Numbered from the stretch's first letter, positions 51,601-59,924 are shown. The stretch is DNA of 64,000 nt from Methylococcales bacterium (GCA_026399075.1 JAPLRR010000078.1:29316-93315); one strand, 5' to 3'. The notes: generated by a model from the sequence alone, not told the origin. A program made the numbers and translations.

Positions 51601-52487
51601 TTGCTGTGATGCCAACCTTGGAAACACGGCCTGAAAAAAAGACAGCCACTGCTGAGGATGTTGCTGCGGGTTACAAAGGCGCTGATGGCAAAGTGGTGGC
51701 TGTAGGGCAAAGCTTCTACAAACCGCTGCCCTTGTCTGGTGTGTTATACCGTAAGAGCGGTGATGTGCATGGCTCAGGCCCGAATGGTTTGTTGACTTGT
51801 TCAACTTGCCACGGTGGTTCACATGCCATTTGGCCTAACCAAGACCCTAACGCCAACGACAATCAAACTGCCAAGCAGTTGCAAGGCTATGATGGCAATA
51901 TCGCTGAGTGTTCGGTATGCCACGTTAAGGATGACTTTAAAACCGGCTTGGTGGCCACCGATGGTGGTGCTTCGGGCTTAGGTGTTGGTCAAGGTGTACG
52001 TGATGGTACGGTGGTGACACCTGCCAGTGCCAAAGCTTATTTGGCAGGGCCACACGGCTTACATCCTGTCGGTGATGAGTCTTGGTATAAACATGCCGAA
52101 GGTGCTGCCTTAAATACCAGTTCCGGTGCGCATAAAGCCACTATGAACGGTGGTTGGCATAACGACATGGCGAAAAAACCAGGCCCTGACGGCGAAGACC
52201 AATGTGCTATCTGCCACGGCGATAACCACAAAGGTACGCGTTTGTCCAAAACTTTGACTGACCGTGTGTTGACCAACTCAGCAGGTAAACCTGTGAAAGT
52301 GGTCAAAGGCCAGATCATTGGTTGCGACACTTGCCATACTATCGCCAAGAGCTTTACGGGTTCGCCTAAGCCATATAACGCTAAAACAGCGCCAACTGGT
52401 GGCTGGCCCGCAGCGAAAATGCACATGCCGCCCATGCCTGCCTCCATTACTGCCAATGGGGGAGGTTGTACAGGAATGTGTATGTAA
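48624..52487 (+). CDS. Giant secreted PKD-domain multiheme cytochrome, paralog B
   Basis: A 1287-residue exported protein alignable with paralog A over its whole length. Signal region GLLALTPIMAAMLAGAPAVVTAA; Ig-like part; PKD-like domain with VWNMGDGSAEQK; shared block VLPFEEMGMQGGSQVHLPYA. Eight CXXCH: CRECH (residue 509) and seven from 875 to 1238 (CAKCH, CDSCH, CGSCH, CSTCH, CSVCH, CAICH, CDTCH). The conserved CSGHH is at residue 737. The C-terminus ends in GGGCTGMCM, absent from A. It has an AGGAG ribosome-binding site. Role unknown; cell-surface electron transfer is inferred. Confidence 0.9.
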   Translation: MSHTKIKLARRPSRYGLLALTPIMAAMLAGAPAVVTAAVAPPVKATAKYNTSLDAVVVTGTVGKPFTAGSKVTAYDTANQVVLYTVNTNSTGKFSMTLPITDKTYLPCSVRLETVNALDNSENKIILPVTGASKLCASLPTCAITTPAKDTEIAVGATVNFAATISKLKKGQIPPTIVWNMGDGSAEQKTTTASNLFDQVGRYRVTLKGLDSVGNKYCSDDVVVSVIPAAGTNPNGKVPELAKPSVASAMPTTDGKNDNGAYVVLPFEEMGMQGGSQVHLPYASMINYNSLNAQVIQKLPHKPPLLSGSSVDVTYSAASNDKDPIAKGSINSTSQNLFAGNAAGANWDTATTVFNATTKLPTNVKFIAGQAYNEAKIRKSEQWDRIRQPFAVAKGIPETGATFAEKQSTFTPAKAAEMPDEGVKGYVDGGAASRKMPGAAKPYISNDPQKFDFNSYQDAFVAQMIPASDIDDQGRTNPYPLMRVQAKDKSGAALSTVDAVYTAASETRCRECHLPGGIAGDEDVWRTPVTVAELKDLTDPTKPGPATGAGRNGSDGKPQVSGFDPGTDPNKAWPPAIHNVFNDKIDGNPAFTNLAVTVGAVDASGNKLPTSATNILTDQNGLRTDRVKASRWMKFDPATDKPTGETSPTKPAAAATDSSWRLQIQINYADAAKYGDDSWVNQEKAALFNTLVAHDYMVYYGPTPATGATWPASYSTQVADNYADDLGKSRATPMYFCSGHHQSALKADVGVTARSYSTNRSDYSRAFHAFHAKFQVYKTDVSAAQSVDGLAHKKGDLIRDVRGHPLEYGGRGWDSQLNDDAGVPFSKDASGKYTVKSVVVYDAKKNNWRPDLYPQQANGELMLPFGKQVTVEENCAKCHTGPTEKAYRDIHHTAGLKCDSCHGDMLAVGNVFGNEKYDANLTGGGTFGADTAAIDQTDFRRPWLDEPNCGSCHIGDANMAKSEKHWFSAGALDQAWADGDKTGYSMYPMNARFAVMPTLETRPEKKTATAEDVAAGYKGADGKVVAVGQSFYKPLPLSGVLYRKSGDVHGSGPNGLLTCSTCHGGSHAIWPNQDPNANDNQTAKQLQGYDGNIAECSVCHVKDDFKTGLVATDGGASGLGVGQGVRDGTVVTPASAKAYLAGPHGLHPVGDESWYKHAEGAALNTSSGAHKATMNGGWHNDMAKKPGPDGEDQCAICHGDNHKGTRLSKTLTDRVLTNSAGKPVKVVKGQIIGCDTCHTIAKSFTGSPKPYNAKTAPTGGWPAAKMHMPPMPASITANGGGCTGMCM

Positions 52488-52524
52488 GTGTCTAGCTTAA
52501 TGGCTAGCCATTAAGTGAAACGAT

Positions 52525-52566
52525 AAGTCCTGGCCTTATCCATCAAGGGTAAGGTCAGGGCTTTTA
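52525..52566 (+). terminator. Intrinsic terminator of giant cytochrome B
   Basis: AAGTCCTGGCCTTATCC (52525-52541) pairs with GGTAAGGTCAGGGCTT (52548-52563) with one bulge and wobble pairs, followed by TTTT-rich sequence. Confidence 0.65.
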
Positions 52567-52642
52567 TCTGCTTAAGGGGGGCGGTTTTCCCTTAAGTATT
52601 AAGACTGGTTACCGCAGATTGTGATGGCCAGTTGGCCAGTTA

Positions 52643-52703
52643 GGGTACACACTGCGTATTTTTACCGTAAGCGCTAGTTTGTAAAAATACGCAGTGTGTA
52701 TCC
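52643..52703. repeat. 23-bp inverted repeat
   Basis: The arms at 52643-52665 and 52681-52703 match with one mismatch (core TACACACTGCGTATTTTTAC) around a 15-bp loop. With T-rich arms it could act as a terminator or be a dispersed element. Confidence 0.7.
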
Positions 52704-52878
52704 TTGCTGGCGGTCTGTTAATCGTCTTTGGCTTATGTTTTATAACCATTGCAAGTGTAAGGTAATTGCGGTTATTATTTATTTTGCAGCCTGTGTGGAT
52801 GCTACTAAAGACCACACAGGCAATAGACACCGCCCCAAACAATTTTAACGATACCGTCTTTTAAGATCTTAGGAACTG

Positions 52879-54675
52879 ATGATGCTCTTTTCGACACTGC
52901 CTCCCTGTGCATCCCTTGGCTTTAAGCAAGCACCACAACGCAACCATTGTTTAGCTACAAGGAATAAGGGTGTTCGAACGGTGATAGCCCTATTTTTATG
53001 GGTACTGATGTTCTTTGTGTCCAATTATGCCCATGCCATAGTCAAAAATAGCAAACCTTTGGCGGTGGTCGGCAATGCCCAATCCGTGGTGATCAATACC
53101 CCCGTGGTTTTAGATGGCAGCCTAAGCCATGACAGTGATGGCAATATCAAAAAATGGCAATGGACGCAAACCAAAGGGATCAAGGTCAAGCTTGTCAACC
53201 CCAAACAGTCAGTGGCATCATTTACCAGCCCCGCCAAATTAAAAGTCCGAACTACTTCAACAGTGCTGGTGTTTAAGTTAACAGTGACTGACAACAAAAA
53301 TGCCACCGCCTCAGCGACTGTGCCAATTACAGTGACTTTGGAGCCTATCTGTGTTTTGCCGCAGGTATTAGAAAAAGGGGTTTGTGTCACCCCACCGCCA
53401 GAATGTGTGCAACCGCAAACCTTAGTAAATGGTGTTTGTGTTGAGCATAAAGTTGTTTGTTCTGCTGGACAACTATTTTTAAACGGCATTTGCATGTCAC
53501 CCCTAGTAATTTGCAAAGCTCCCCAGATACTCAAAAATGCAGTTTGCATTACCCCCAAATTCGTTTGTAAGCTGCCTTTGGTTTTACAAAATGGGCAATG
53601 CGTAACGCCTGGACCTTCCTTTAGCGTGAACGATACGGGCATTCTTGATTGCTCAGACGGCGCTTACAATGTGTCGGGTTGTGCTAATAAACAATTTCCT
53701 TGGCAAGATGCAGAATTTGGCCGTGATGTTAGCCATTACAACGACAGTGACGGTATCGCTGGTTTTAGTTTTACTAAAATTAGTGCAATGGGTGCAGCCC
53801 TACCTTTGGATGCTAGCGAATGGGCTTGTGTGAAAGACAATGTCACTGGCTTGCTGTGGGAAAATAAAACCCATGACGGCGGCTTGCACGACAAATCACG
53901 CAGCTTCAGTAATTACAGCCTCACATTTAACCCCAAAAATGAATACGGCTCGGCCACAGATGCCACGGGCTTTGCTGCTACGGTAAATGCACAAGGGACG
54001 TGTGGGGTTAATAATTGGCGTTTGCCAACCACCCAAGAATTGCAAGGCATCGTGAACTTTGGCTATCCATTGCCTGGGCCTTCCATAGACCAGAATTTTT
54101 TCAGTGACACCTTAAATTCGCCGTTTTGGAGTGGTTCACCCTTACCTAGGGCAACCAATAGCGCATGGCTGGTTTATTTTGATGATGGCCGGATATTTGA
54201 CGATGTCCGCAACCGTAATGGCGGTGCGGCAGTACGCTTGGTTTCGGGTGGCCCTGTTTCCCAAAACTATGCCATTTCTGATGATGGGCAAGAAGTGATG
54301 GACCATGCGGGTGGACTCATATGGAAGCGTTGTGTGGAAGGTAAAACTTGGAACGGCTATGCCTGTGTGGGCTCCCCACTGGGTTTTATGTTCCAAGAAG
54401 CCTTGCAACGGGCTGAGGCCGTAAGAAATGACACCGGAAAAAATTGGCGTATCCCTAATATTAAAGAATTGACCGGGCTTATTGACACCAGCCAAACAAC
54501 GGTTGCGATCAACCAAAACCTGTTCCCCAACACCCAAAATGACCAACATTGGTCATCTTCCTCATTCACCACGGATGCCTTCTTTGCATGGGTCGCACAT
54601 TTCTTTTATGGCTCAGTGTATTACACGTATACCGAAGATACGGCGGTGGTGCGGTTGGTGCGGGATAAAGAGTAG
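52879..54675 (+). CDS. Secreted PKD-like/DUF1566 protein with Cys repeats
   Basis: A 598-residue exported protein. A signal region (VIALFLWVLMFFVSNYAHA) is followed by a PKD/Ig-like domain (about 55-155; SLSHDSDGNIKKWQWTQTKG, TVLVFKLTVTDNKNA). Five short Cys repeats of the form C-x2-P-Q-x-L-x-N-G-x-C-V (about 157-245) and two DUF1566 (Lcl-like) domains come next, each with GLLWENK or GLIWKRC and W-R(L/I)P-x2-x-ELxG. No haem motif. It lies between giant cytochrome B and msrP on the same strand, 41 bp before msrP. Function unknown; a surface partner of the cytochromes is possible. Confidence 0.82.
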   Translation: MMLFSTLPPCASLGFKQAPQRNHCLATRNKGVRTVIALFLWVLMFFVSNYAHAIVKNSKPLAVVGNAQSVVINTPVVLDGSLSHDSDGNIKKWQWTQTKGIKVKLVNPKQSVASFTSPAKLKVRTTSTVLVFKLTVTDNKNATASATVPITVTLEPICVLPQVLEKGVCVTPPPECVQPQTLVNGVCVEHKVVCSAGQLFLNGICMSPLVICKAPQILKNAVCITPKFVCKLPLVLQNGQCVTPGPSFSVNDTGILDCSDGAYNVSGCANKQFPWQDAEFGRDVSHYNDSDGIAGFSFTKISAMGAALPLDASEWACVKDNVTGLLWENKTHDGGLHDKSRSFSNYSLTFNPKNEYGSATDATGFAATVNAQGTCGVNNWRLPTTQELQGIVNFGYPLPGPSIDQNFFSDTLNSPFWSGSPLPRATNSAWLVYFDDGRIFDDVRNRNGGAAVRLVSGGPVSQNYAISDDGQEVMDHAGGLIWKRCVEGKTWNGYACVGSPLGFMFQEALQRAEAVRNDTGKNWRIPNIKELTGLIDTSQTTVAINQNLFPNTQNDQHWSSSSFTTDAFFAWVAHFFYGSVYYTYTEDTAVVRLVRDKE

Positions 54676-54716
54676 CCAGCTATTGTCCTTACCATTAATC
54701 GGGAGCTTAATCGCCC

Positions 54717-55655
54717 ATGCCAGACAATAAAGAGTTTAATAGCCCAGCTTCTGAAATTACCCCGCAAACGCTGTTTAACAGCCGCCGTCAATTTATGCGT
54801 TTGGCGGCAGCCACTGCGGCAGTTGGCGTGTTGCCTGGTATGGCGGATGCCAAAGCCCTGCCCAAACTGCATTACACACGCAATAAGTCACTCAGCACCA
54901 GCGAGACCAAAACCACGCCTTATGACGTGACTCACTACACCAATTTTTATGAGTTCGACACCAGTAAATTTACCCCTTATGCGTATGCTAGCCAGCTAAA
55001 AACCAGGCCATGGACAATTACTATTGATGGTGAAGTCAAAAAACGCAAAGTTGTGGACATAGACCGCCTAATCAAGTTGGCACCGCTGGAAGAGCGCATT
55101 TACCGTATGCGTTGTGTGGAAGGTTGGGCGATGGTGATCCCGTGGTTAGGTTATCCCTTGTCAAAGCTGCTTAAGCAAGTGCAATTGACTAGCCGCGCCA
55201 AGTATGTGGAGTTTATTAGCTTAGAAGACCCCTTGCAAATGCCTAACCAACAGACTGACGTATTGCAATGGCCGTATCGGGAAGGTTTGCGTTTGGATGA
55301 AGCTATGAATCCATTGACTTTACTGACGGTGGGCTTATACGGCGAACGCTTGCCCAATCAAAATGGTGCACCCGTCCGGGTTGTCGTGCCATGGAAATAT
55401 GGTTTTAAAAGCCCCAAGTCCATCGTGCAAATCCGTTTGGTCGAGTATCCCACGACCACGTCCTGGATGTTGGCTTCACCAACAGAATATGGGTTTTACG
55501 CCAACGTCAATCCCTTAGTGGATCATCCCCGTTGGAGTCAAGCAACAGAACAGCGTATCGGGGAACACGGCAGGCGTGATACGTTATTATTTAATGGTTA
55601 TGGCAAGTATGTGGAAAAACTGTATATAGGCATGAATTTGGTGGACTATTTTTGA
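54717..55655 (+). CDS. msrP: MsrP-type periplasmic methionine sulfoxide reductase, catalytic subunit
   Basis: A 312-residue molybdopterin enzyme (YedY family) that repairs oxidised Met in exported proteins. It has a Tat signal, SRRQFMRLAAATAAVGVLPG, and the Mo-ligand Cys133 in YRMRCVEGWAMVIPW. C-terminal motifs are NGAPVRVVVPWKYGFKSPKSIVQI and the closing YGKYVEKLY. The usual membrane haem-b partner MsrQ is not downstream or elsewhere in the window, so its electron donor may be encoded elsewhere or be one of the cytochromes. The start is MPDNKEFN. Confidence 0.92.
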   Translation: MPDNKEFNSPASEITPQTLFNSRRQFMRLAAATAAVGVLPGMADAKALPKLHYTRNKSLSTSETKTTPYDVTHYTNFYEFDTSKFTPYAYASQLKTRPWTITIDGEVKKRKVVDIDRLIKLAPLEERIYRMRCVEGWAMVIPWLGYPLSKLLKQVQLTSRAKYVEFISLEDPLQMPNQQTDVLQWPYREGLRLDEAMNPLTLLTVGLYGERLPNQNGAPVRVVVPWKYGFKSPKSIVQIRLVEYPTTTSWMLASPTEYGFYANVNPLVDHPRWSQATEQRIGEHGRRDTLLFNGYGKYVEKLYIGMNLVDYF

Positions 55656-55722
55656 CGGTAGCCTGATAAGCAGTAAGCGACGCCGTCCTTTTGTGGGATA
55701 ACATCGCTTACCCAAAAACTAA

Positions 55723-55998
55723 TCAGCCTTCAGCAGTAGTCGGATCAATAATAGTCCTGACTTGGGAAACACGGTTGGCGGGAAAGCCGCCTTGTTCTGC
55801 GTGTGCCCTAACAGCCGCTTCATCCGGCGCAATATAGACGCAATAGACTTTATCGTCAGTCACATAGCTTTCCAGCCACTGGATGGACGGCCCCAAATTA
55901 CTCAGTACACCGCAGGATTTTTGCGATATGCCTTGCAGGTCGGCAGCTGTTAAAGAACCTGCGCCGGGAATTTCACGTTCGATAATAAATTTTGGCAT
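55723..55998 (-). CDS. DUF4242-family small protein
   Basis: A 91-residue cytoplasmic ferredoxin-like-fold protein: MPKFIIEREIPGAG, SYVTDDKVYCVYIAPDEAAVRAHAEQGGFP. This matches the DUF4242 pattern, whose members can bind nickel (for example SCO4226). The start is set by GGAGAG seven bases before the ATG; a longer upstream frame lacks support. It lies 56 bp downstream of a TetR gene in the same orientation and may be controlled by it. Confidence 0.8.
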   Translation of the reverse strand: MPKFIIEREIPGAGSLTAADLQGISQKSCGVLSNLGPSIQWLESYVTDDKVYCVYIAPDEAAVRAHAEQGGFPANRVSQVRTIIDPTTAEG

Positions 55999-56054
55999 GG
56001 TGGTACTCTCCTGGTTATTGTTAAATATGACTGGTCGTCTTAAAAATAATAGCA

Positions 56055-56651
56055 TTAGGGCTTAAAAAAATCACCTAATAAATTTTCGCAACACTGCTTA
56101 AGTGGCGTGGAAGATTGTTCAATTTTCATCCTTAATAAAGCGCCTTGCCACAAATTGACCAACAGGTCGGCCAGTTCTTCCGCGGATTTATCTGTCCTTA
56201 CCGTGCCTTCTTGTTGGGCTTTTAGCAAGCCGGATTCCAATAAATCACGGTAGCGCCGGACTGAGGTAAAAAGGGCAGTTTGGCACAGCTCGCTGGTGTC
56301 ACCGATTTCACCCATTAAATTACCCAACAGGCAACCGCCTTTAAAACCAGCTTGTTCCAACTCGGCAATCAACGCATTAAAATAGCGTTGTATGGCACTT
56401 AAGGCATCGTTGTCTGACTGTTGTAAATGCTCACCCAGTTGCTCGATAAAGGGGTTGATGTAATGCACAATCACTTCGGCCGCAAAGTTTTCCTTGCTGC
56501 CAAAATAATTGTAAAAAGAACCTTTGGGAATTTGCACGGCATCCAGGATTTCTTTCAGCCCAGTACCATGATAGCCTTGTTGCATTAGCAAGGTGACACC
56601 TTGGCTTAACAGCTTGGTTTTATTGCTTTGCTTGTGTGAGGTTTTGGGCAT
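56055..56651 (-). CDS. TetR family transcriptional regulator
   Basis: A 198-residue repressor-type regulator. The helix-turn-helix (about 10-55) reads GVTLLMQQGYHGTGLKEILDAVQIPKGSFYNYFGSKENF. The ligand-binding C-terminal part has ELEQAGFKGGCLLGNLMGEIGDTSELC, typical of the AcuR/NemR-like group. It shares orientation with the DUF4242 gene and is divergent from the TerC-like gene; either could be a target. Ligand unknown. Confidence 0.9.
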   Translation of the reverse strand: MPKTSHKQSNKTKLLSQGVTLLMQQGYHGTGLKEILDAVQIPKGSFYNYFGSKENFAAEVIVHYINPFIEQLGEHLQQSDNDALSAIQRYFNALIAELEQAGFKGGCLLGNLMGEIGDTSELCQTALFTSVRRYRDLLESGLLKAQQEGTVRTDKSAEELADLLVNLWQGALLRMKIEQSSTPLKQCCENLLGDFFKP

Positions 56652-56846
56652 CCGAAGATTAGTGGCAGTTAGTCTTGTTAAGTTAATTAGGTGTTTTTGT
56701 GCGGGTTAAGGGATTGCCTTAACTAGGTATAAAGCCAGGTGCTTAGCTTGGTAGCGGCTACGGTATGCTGACACCTTAAAAAACATTGATTTTATAATAA
56801 ATGCCCCTATAGTTACACGACAAAACACAAATCAAAAAGGTATTTT

Positions 56847-57854
56847 ATGCAACATTTCCGACTTTCTTTTATCGTCACAGCGGTTTGCCTCGCCGTCGCC
56901 ATTTATTGGGGCGGCGTGATGGGTGCGTTCATCGCCCTGATATTGGGTGTGCTTGAGGTAAGCTTATCCTTTGACAACGCCGTAGTAAACGCTTCCATCT
57001 TAAAGCGCATGGATGAACGCTGGCAACAGTATTTTTTAACATGGGGTATTTTAATTGCTGTGTTTGGGATGCGCTTGCTGTTCCCCATTTTAATTGTCGC
57101 TGTAGCCACAGGCATTGGGTTTTTCGGCGTGACCGATATGGCTTTGCATGACCCTAACACCTATGCCGAACATTTGAACGAATCGCATGTGCAAATTGCG
57201 GCTTTTGGTGGCATGTTTTTATTGATGGTATTTTTCTCGTTTATCTTCGATGAAGGCAAAGAGCTGCATTGGTTGGGCTATTTCGAAGAAAAGCTGTCCA
57301 GTTTTGGCAAACTGGAGTCCATCGAATTAATTTTGGCCCTAGGCTTGCTGTTAATCACCCAACACTGGTTGCCGGATGCCATACGCTTAGATGCCTTGGT
57401 GGCGGGTATTTCCGGGGTTATTTTATTTGTTATTGTGGATAGTTTGGCGGCATTGTTTGAAGATGAAGAAGAGGGCGAAGAAGTTTCAGCGGCCATTAAA
57501 AAAGGCAGTGTCATGAGCTTTTTATATCTTGAAGTCTTGGATGCCTCATTTTCTTTTGATGGTGTTATCGGCGCGTTTGCCATCACCCAAGATGTGGTCA
57601 TCATTATGCTGGGTTTGGCGATAGGCGCAATGTTTGTCCGAAGCTTGACAGTGTTTTTGGTGCGCCAAGGTACCTTGGATGAGTACGTGTTTTTGGAGCA
57701 TGGTGCCCATTATGCCATTGGTACATTGGCGGCCATTATGTTGATCAGCATGACCTACCATATTCCCGAAATCATCACCGGTTTGGTTGGGGCGGTCATG
57801 ATAGGGCTGTCGGTTTATTCCTCCATCCTGTACAAAAAGGCCCAAGCAGAATAG
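56847..57854 (+). CDS. TerC/DUF475-family membrane protein
   Basis: A 335-residue protein with about nine membrane segments and the TerC-type motifs EVSLSFDNAVVNASILKRMD and LDASFSFDGVIGAFAIT, with conserved Asp/Asn in membrane. A central acidic loop (EDEEEGEE) is cytoplasmic. The family has been linked to metal-ion handling and tellurium resistance; the substrate here is unknown. It starts MQHFRLSF behind AAAAAGG. Confidence 0.9.
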   Translation: MQHFRLSFIVTAVCLAVAIYWGGVMGAFIALILGVLEVSLSFDNAVVNASILKRMDERWQQYFLTWGILIAVFGMRLLFPILIVAVATGIGFFGVTDMALHDPNTYAEHLNESHVQIAAFGGMFLLMVFFSFIFDEGKELHWLGYFEEKLSSFGKLESIELILALGLLLITQHWLPDAIRLDALVAGISGVILFVIVDSLAALFEDEEEGEEVSAAIKKGSVMSFLYLEVLDASFSFDGVIGAFAITQDVVIIMLGLAIGAMFVRSLTVFLVRQGTLDEYVFLEHGAHYAIGTLAAIMLISMTYHIPEIITGLVGAVMIGLSVYSSILYKKAQAE

Positions 57855-57862
57855 TAGGGTAA

Positions 57863-57895
57863 AGACCTGCGAGGTTTATAAAGCCTCGCAGGTCT
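57863..57895. terminator. Inverted repeat, likely bidirectional terminator or dispersed repeat
   Basis: AGACCTGCGAGG (57863-57874) and CCTCGCAGGTCT (57884-57895) form a perfect 12-bp stem 9 bp after the TerC-like gene's stop codon. No long T-run follows. The same GACCTGCGAGG core is a common intergenic repeat in many genomes. Confidence 0.6.
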
Positions 57896-58039
57896 GCTGC
57901 TATTGCCTATAACTAATGAGAAGTTACGTAGTTTGGCTTGCACGATTTTCGTAGCCCAACATCACCAGCTTTTCCCGCATCATGGCCGTTAAGTTAATTT
58001 TAACTGATCAACATTCTCAATAGGGCAGGGCGCTTAGTC

Positions 58040-58924
58040 ATGATCGAATGGTCAGCCATATCACAACAAATCCGCTGGGCTAGCGGGCAGGATTTTGTGG
58101 TCGAAGCCGCCCAGCCGCTGTCTGGTGGCGACATTAATGACGCGTATCGTTTGCAAGGTAAAGGCAAGACCTATTTCATCAAACTTAACCGTGCCGACCA
58201 GCTGGCGATGTTTACGGCTGAAATGGACGGCTTGCTAGCCATAGCCAACACCCATACCTTGCGTGTCCCTACACCCATGACTTGCGGGCAAACCAGCAAG
58301 CATTCATTTTTAGTGCTGGAATATCTTGAATTTGGCTCGGCAAACAAGGCCAGCGAACGCCTATTAGGGCAGCAACTCGCGTTGATGCATCAGCAACCGC
58401 AACCCTATTTTGGTTGGCATCGCGACAACACCATCGGCATCACCCCGCAACCCAACAAGCCCAATACCGATTGGCTGGCTTTTTGGCGTGACCAACGCTT
58501 AGCCAACCAATTACAATTGGCCGCCCATAAAGGCTATGGCGGTAAACTGCAAACCTATGGCGAACGGCTGTGCAGCGATATGGACGGTTTGTTTATCGGT
58601 TACAAACCACAAGCGTCTTTATTGCATGGGGACTTGTGGGCAGGCAATGCCGCCGTGGACAAACAAGGTTGCCCATTGGTTTTTGACCCCGCTTGTTATA
58701 ATGGTGACAGGGAAGCCGATTTGGCAATGACAGAACTGTTCGGCGGCTATGGCGCAGATTTTTACGCGGCTTATCAAGCCGTTTGGCCAGTTGATCAGGG
58801 CTATGGCCTAAGAAAGGATTTTTATAATGTCTATCACTTACTCAACCACCTCAATTTATTCGGCGGTGGCTATGCCCGCCAAGCTGAAAATAAGCTGGGC
58901 CAGCTAATAGCTAGCTTACGTTGA
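58040..58924 (+). CDS. Fructosamine kinase family protein
   Basis: A 294-residue kinase-fold protein: LSGGDINDAYRLQGKGKTYFIKLN (nucleotide loop and Lys), LEYLEFGSANKASE (hinge), LLHGDLWAGNAAVD (catalytic loop Asp) and VFDPACYNGDREADLAMTELFGG (DFD-like metal motif). The family phosphorylates ketosamine (glycated) residues for repair. Length is normal. It stands alone with no neighbour in the same pathway. Confidence 0.9.
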   Translation: MIEWSAISQQIRWASGQDFVVEAAQPLSGGDINDAYRLQGKGKTYFIKLNRADQLAMFTAEMDGLLAIANTHTLRVPTPMTCGQTSKHSFLVLEYLEFGSANKASERLLGQQLALMHQQPQPYFGWHRDNTIGITPQPNKPNTDWLAFWRDQRLANQLQLAAHKGYGGKLQTYGERLCSDMDGLFIGYKPQASLLHGDLWAGNAAVDKQGCPLVFDPACYNGDREADLAMTELFGGYGADFYAAYQAVWPVDQGYGLRKDFYNVYHLLNHLNLFGGGYARQAENKLGQLIASLR

Positions 58925-59016
58925 ATGCCGAGTATTTAAGTCTTTGTTTATATAATAAATAAGTTGGTTTTAATGTTCATTTTTGATTGTAAAAAACCTT
59001 TGTTATAAAGCATAAG

Positions 59017-59032
59017 TGGGCTAATATCCGCA
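59017..59032 (+). promoter_or_regulatory. Weak sigma-54-like element before the PEP-CTERM gene
   Basis: TGGGCTAATATCCGCA keeps GG and GC at RpoN spacing but misses the usual TTGC. PEP-CTERM genes are often RpoN-controlled through PrsK/PrsR in other bacteria. Support is low. Confidence 0.22.
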
Positions 59033-59097
59033 TTGGAAAAAAACAAAATGGATATTTGATTTGCCCTATCCTTACAATTTTTTTCGAGGTGAATACA

Positions 59098-59913
59098 ATG
59101 GCAGAAATTTTAAAAAACCTTAGGCATTCAGCTTTTTGCCTGCTCGATAACTACGTTACTATACCCATTAAAAAAACGTCAGTCTGGCTTTCAATAATAA
59201 GCCCACTGATGTTGGCAGTTTGTCTTTTGTTGCCATCTACTGTTACTGCGACCTTATTGACCGTCAATAATTTTAGTTTTGAAAATCCCAGCACAGCTGC
59301 GGCTACTTTCACGGGTGATCAGGCTTCCGGCCCAGCAGATTGGAGCGTCTATAATACGGGTGACACCAATGGGTTCCGTTATTTTGGTGTGTGGAACCCG
59401 GCGACAACGGATTCTTACTTTGACCCTGTGCCAGATGGTTCCAATGTCGGTGTGGTTTTTCTTCTTAATACCTTTAATATCGCCGAAGCAGGCTTACAGC
59501 AAGTGCTGTCTTCAACTTTACAAGTTTCAACCCGCTATACCCTGACCGTTGATGTTGGTAACTTCAATCCTAACGTGAGTTCGCCTTGGGATTTTACCGG
59601 ATTTCCTGGTTATCGCGTTGATTTGTTGGCGGGAGGGGTGTTGTTAGCTTCTGATAATAATACCTTGACACCAGATGAAGGGCGGTTTGAGAAGTCAACG
59701 GTTTCGTATACCGTTGGCGCTAGCCATGCCAATGCAGGACAGGCCTTGGCAATTAGGTTGGTAAACCTTAATGGCACAGGAGTGGAAGTCAACTTTGACG
59801 ATGTTAAACTGGATGCGACAGCCGTGCCAGAACCATCAAGTACAGGGTTGGTCATTTTTGGCTTAGTATTTTTGGTGCTGGGCATCTACTTAAGGCGGCA
59901 AGAATCCGTGTAG
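59098..59913 (+). CDS. PEP-CTERM sorting domain protein
   Basis: A 271-residue exported protein with signal VWLSIISPLMLAVCLLLPSTVTA after a long N-region. A beta-rich body contains VNNFSFENPSTAAATFTG and DVGNFNP; the C-terminal VPEPSSTGLVIFGLVFLVLGIYLRRQ is the PEP-CTERM tag (PEP, membrane helix, basic tail) processed by exosortase. No exosortase gene is in the window. The start is MAEILKN, behind GAGGTG; an earlier in-frame ATG (59056) lacks a ribosome-binding site. Role probably in exopolysaccharide-associated surface display. Confidence 0.9.
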   Translation: MAEILKNLRHSAFCLLDNYVTIPIKKTSVWLSIISPLMLAVCLLLPSTVTATLLTVNNFSFENPSTAAATFTGDQASGPADWSVYNTGDTNGFRYFGVWNPATTDSYFDPVPDGSNVGVVFLLNTFNIAEAGLQQVLSSTLQVSTRYTLTVDVGNFNPNVSSPWDFTGFPGYRVDLLAGGVLLASDNNTLTPDEGRFEKSTVSYTVGASHANAGQALAIRLVNLNGTGVEVNFDDVKLDATAVPEPSSTGLVIFGLVFLVLGIYLRRQESV

Positions 59914-59924
59914 TGGAGGGGCTG

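Larger units (their letters stand above)
52488..52878. other. Intergenic region downstream of giant cytochrome B
   Basis: 391 bp holding the paralog B terminator and a 23-bp inverted repeat (separate entries). The remainder should include the promoter of the DUF1566 gene. No sigma-54 element with correct spacing was found before it. Confidence 0.5.
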
